A DNA stretch of 64,000 nt from Blastocatellia bacterium AA13 (lineage in GTDB: Bacteria; Acidobacteriota; Blastocatellia; UBA7656). The stretch is taken from positions 186,001 through 250,000 of the forward strand of contig QHVH01000001.1 in assembly GCA_003222245.1 (NCBI GenBank), given 5' to 3'. This document shows, one piece after another, positions 61,604 through 64,000 of this stretch; positions within the stretch are counted from its first letter, which is position 1; every line of letters begins with the position of its first letter. The notes under the pieces were generated by a model that saw nothing but the letters and a program-made list of their open reading frames with translations, had not been told where the DNA came from and ran no database searches. The translations under genes and the position numbers were made by a program.

Positions 61604-62554
61604 ATGTCGGCTAAGAATGATGGGCTTGTTTCAGAAAGCCTCAGGATGAAGGTGACCGCAACCGACCCCACCGAGACGGAAACGTCTGGCTCATGCAATC
61701 GGGATGGAGCGCCTGCGCACACACAGGAACTGCCCGAGAATCCGGTCGTAGTAATCGAGGCCAGCCGGCGACTGATTCCGCTGCATCTTCCCGATCTCTG
61801 GGCTTATCGAGAGCTGCTCTACTTCCTGATGTGGCGCGATATCAAGGTGCGGTATAAGCAGACCGTGCTTGGCGCGCTGTGGGCCATACTGCAGCCGCTT
61901 GTGACGATGATCATCTTCGCTTATTTCTTCGGTATTTTGGCTAAGCTGCCTACCGAGGGAATTCCATACCCGGTCTTCTTTTACACCGGGCTCACGCTGT
62001 GGACGTTCTTTTCAAACGCGGTAATCAGCGGCGCGAACAGCCTGGTCGGCAACAGCAACCTGATCACGAAAGTTTACTTTCCGAGATTGATCATTCCGAG
62101 CGCCGCGATCGGCGCCGGATTGGTCGATTTCGGAATCGCCTCGCTTCTGCTGGTCGGCCTGCTTGCGTACTACCATTTTCCGGTTACGTGGTCGTATCTA
62201 TTGCTGGCGCCATTGCTGGTGCTAACTACGATGTTTTCGCTTGGCATCGGTATATGGCTGTCGGCGCTTAACGTCAGATATCGGGACGTTCGTTATGCGC
62301 TGCCGTTCCTTATTCAGATCTGGATGTTCGTGTCTCCGATAATCTATCCGTCCAGTCTCGTGCCACATGAATGGCGATGGATGATGATTCTGAACCCATT
62401 GACCGGGATCATTGAAGGGTATAGAGCCTGTCTCTTTAATCATCCTCTTCAATGGCCGGCGTTAGGCTACTCGACGGCGGTGACTATTCTGATATTCCTG
62501 TTCGCGTGCTACTGGTTTCGGAAGATGGAACGGAACTTCGCCGAGTTCATTTAG
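61604..62554 (+). CDS. Polysaccharide ABC exporter permease (Wzm-like)
   Basis: The 316-residue protein has a polar N-terminus (about 60 residues), the ABC-2 entry motif LWAYRELLYFLMWRDIKVRYKQTVLGALWAILQPLVTMIIF (about 65-105) and six membrane helices, ending in the YSTAVTILIFLFACYWFRKMERNFAEFI. The Wzm/KpsM/TagG group exports lipid-linked O-antigens, capsules or teichoic acids. The ATPase gene follows after eight bases. Other genes of the polysaccharide locus must lie beyond the window. Confidence 0.92.
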   Translation: MSAKNDGLVSESLRMKVTATDPTETETSGSCNRDGAPAHTQELPENPVVVIEASRRLIPLHLPDLWAYRELLYFLMWRDIKVRYKQTVLGALWAILQPLVTMIIFAYFFGILAKLPTEGIPYPVFFYTGLTLWTFFSNAVISGANSLVGNSNLITKVYFPRLIIPSAAIGAGLVDFGIASLLLVGLLAYYHFPVTWSYLLLAPLLVLTTMFSLGIGIWLSALNVRYRDVRYALPFLIQIWMFVSPIIYPSSLVPHEWRWMMILNPLTGIIEGYRACLFNHPLQWPALGYSTAVTILIFLFACYWFRKMERNFAEFI

Positions 62555-62562
62555 CGCCAATT

Positions 62563-63333
62563 ATGAAACCCATCATTAAAGTCGAAGGCTTGAGCAAGCA
62601 GTTTCGCATCAATCCGAGCGAAGCGCCTTCCGTTCGGTACGACACCCTGCGTGAGTCCCTGGTCCAAGCGGTTCGATCCCCGTTTAAACGCTTTCGGCAA
62701 AATGGGCGAACGCGGGACGATATGATCTGGGCGATCCGAGACGTGAGCTTCGAAGTCATGCCCGGCGAAGTTATGGGTATCATCGGTCCGAACGGCGCCG
62801 GGAAGTCGACGCTGCTAAAGATCCTGTCGCGAATAATCGAGCCCACCAACGGGCGAGCCGAGTTATACGGTAGAGTCGCAAGCCTTCTAGAGGTCGGCAC
62901 CGGGTTTCATCCGGATCTGACTGGCAGAGAGAACGTCTTTTTGAACGGGGCCGTGCTCGGAATGAAGCGGCGCGAAATCGAGGATAAGTTCGACGAGATA
63001 GTGGCCTTCGCGGGAGTCGAGAAATTTCTCGATACGCCCGTGAAACATTATTCCAGCGGTATGTATGTCAGGCTTGCCTTTGCCGTCGGCGCGCATCTGA
63101 ATCCCGAAATTCTGATTGTAGATGAGGTGCTCGCCGTCGGCGACGCCGCGTTTCAGAAGAAGTGCCTTGGCAAAATCGACGACGTAACCCGAAGCGGCAG
63201 GACGGTCCTGTTTGTCACTCACGGCCTTGCGATGATCACGCACCTGTGCGAGCACGCACTTCTTCTGATAGACGGGCAAGTGGGAAAGATTGGACCAGCG
63301 GCTGAAGTTGTGGCCTACTATAACGAGATGTAG
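62563..63333 (+). CDS. Polysaccharide ABC exporter ATP-binding protein (Wzt-like)
   Basis: From the ATG at 62563 the protein has 256 residues: Walker A GPNGAGKS (75-82), a Q-loop region VASLLEVGTGFHPDLTGRENVFLNG, typical of the Wzt/TagH/KpsT group, signature YSSGMYVRLAFA and Walker B ILIVDEVLAVGDAAF. The N-terminal SKQFRINPSEAPSVRYDTLRESLVQAV extension is usual for Wzt-type proteins. No C-terminal O-antigen-recognition domain is present, so carrier recognition may be elsewhere. I exclude the longer frame from 62452, which overlaps the permease. Confidence 0.92.
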   Translation: MKPIIKVEGLSKQFRINPSEAPSVRYDTLRESLVQAVRSPFKRFRQNGRTRDDMIWAIRDVSFEVMPGEVMGIIGPNGAGKSTLLKILSRIIEPTNGRAELYGRVASLLEVGTGFHPDLTGRENVFLNGAVLGMKRREIEDKFDEIVAFAGVEKFLDTPVKHYSSGMYVRLAFAVGAHLNPEILIVDEVLAVGDAAFQKKCLGKIDDVTRSGRTVLFVTHGLAMITHLCEHALLLIDGQVGKIGPAAEVVAYYNEM

Positions 63334-64000
63334 ACCCTGTCTGCGCTCTGCCGAAGCGCCTTCGATACATGCTTTCTCGCGTACATTTTGGTATCCGCCA
63401 GCTCGATGGCTTGTTTTATGTCGGTCATCGATGCGAAGGGAGCGATTCCGGAAGAAACGGTGATACTCACCGGTGGGTTCAGAATGCGTGTTTGCTCCCG
63501 GATGGCCTCATTCAGTCTTCCTATCCGCTTCAGAGCTTCGGCTTCGGTTACATTGGGCAGCACGACCAGGAATTCGTCGCCTCCCCATCGAAATAGCAGG
63601 TCGTACGGGCGAATGACGGATCGAATAGCTCGCGCGACCACCCGTATAGCCGAGTCGCCCGCTCCATGACCGAGCGAGTCGTTAATGGGCTTGAGATTGT
63701 CCATATCGATCACGGCAACGCACCCCGACACCATGCCTTTTAGTACGTCGCCGCTCTGCTCAACCAGCGAGCAGAATGCGTGACGATTGAAAGCTTCCGT
63801 CAGCGGATCCATTCTCGCCTGGATCTCCAGGCTGTCTCTTGCTTTAGTAAGCTCGCGATTGGCGCCTTCTACCTCGTAGCGAAGGTCCTCCATAACCGCC
63901 ATCACGCTGCCAAATCCTAAAAGAATTTCAAAAATAAGGTCATAGATAAAAGTGTATTTCAAATACGCGAGCGGCGGAGTTCCTCTTATCAACGCATATG
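63318..64000 (-). CDS. Diguanylate cyclase (GGDEF), N-terminus beyond the window
   Basis: The reading frame is open to the right edge, so the protein is only partly seen. What is visible starts with an apparent membrane helix (YTFIYDLIFEILLGFGSVMAV), then a coiled coil and a GGDEF domain. The active site is intact: RWGGDEFLVVLP, with the inhibitory I-site RPYD five residues before GGDEF. DPLTEAFNRHAF marks the domain start. It would make cyclic di-GMP. Its 3' end overlaps the Wzt gene by 16 bases, convergently. Confidence 0.93.
   Translation of the reverse strand, partial: YALIRGTPPLAYLKYTFIYDLIFEILLGFGSVMAVMEDLRYEVEGANRELTKARDSLEIQARMDPLTEAFNRHAFCSLVEQSGDVLKGMVSGCVAVIDMDNLKPINDSLGHGAGDSAIRVVARAIRSVIRPYDLLFRWGGDEFLVVLPNVTEAEALKRIGRLNEAIREQTRILNPPVSITVSSGIAPFASMTDIKQAIELADTKMYARKHVSKALRQSADRVYISL

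Noticed and set aside
1-64000. tRNA, rRNA, CRISPR arrays, insertion sequences or prophage genes
   Set aside because: I found no cloverleaf, no repeat-spacer pattern, no transposase, integrase or phage structural protein in any frame I recognised.

Overview
The window reads as a chromosomal segment of a Gram-negative-type heterotroph, most likely an Acidobacteriota (Blastocatellia-like) genome. I infer this from the combination of an outer-membrane lipid transport operon, TonB, bacillithiol genes, an alternative-complex-III-like operon, a PQQ-like propeller protein and several small secreted proteins of a type I associate with that phylum. No 16S or marker tree can be run here. Coding density is high and genes run in short operons on both strands. 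I see no tRNA, rRNA, CRISPR array, prophage or insertion sequence.

Layout. 1-11.3 kb (minus strand): an edge-truncated FAD oxidoreductase, a secreted propeller protein, icd followed by two overlapping DNA methyltransferases without a nuclease, YjbQ with an acyltransferase, a hydrolase, and bshB1-bshA for bacillithiol. 11.7-17.5 kb (plus): a small membrane protein, an Mla/MCE transporter whose MCE subunit carries an OmpA-like tail, a small secreted protein, a long non-coding leader, and a secreted protein ending in ten cysteines. 17.5-22.4 kb: subtilase, mobA, acyl-CoA synthetase, DoxX. 22.5-28.9 kb (minus): a methionine operon (homocysteine methyltransferase/MTHFR fusion, amidotransferase, metH) behind a leader that I read as a SAM-II riboswitch overlapping an antiterminator and an intrinsic terminator. 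29-41 kb (plus): a LemA/TPM operon behind a near-perfect sigma-54 promoter, an amino acid permease, a sulfotransferase and glycosyltransferase-like gene, a hydrolase, and a MacAB-like exporter with two permeases. 41-42.5 kb (minus): a 72-residue protein with a sigma-54-like promoter, and a Yip1 protein. 43-49.2 kb (plus): a six-gene respiratory operon (pentaheme cytochrome, molybdopterin-type protein, four-cluster Fe-S protein, NrfD, ActD, monoheme cytochrome) closed by a strong terminator. 49.4-55.1 kb (minus): a cytochrome c/copper monooxygenase-like fusion, pyrE with a lone OppF-type ATPase, an NtrC-type regulator with a degenerate receiver, and a small Cys protein. 55.4-64 kb: a secreted unknown, GDPD with AraC, a YdcH-like protein, psd-pssA, TonB, a Wzm/Wzt-type exporter and an edge-truncated diguanylate cyclase.

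Themes. Sulfur and one-carbon metabolism (SAM-controlled methionine synthesis, bacillithiol), envelope lipid and polysaccharide traffic (MCE, psd/pssA, Wzm/Wzt, TonB, MacAB), and quinol-linked electron transfer dominate. Three sigma-54-like promoters lie in the same window as a sigma-54 activator gene, which suggests a small RpoN circuit. The items most worth testing are the SAM-II leader, the ActB1 variant that keeps its Fe-S cysteines, the Cys-rich secreted protein, the MCE-OmpA fusion and the sigma-54 sites.
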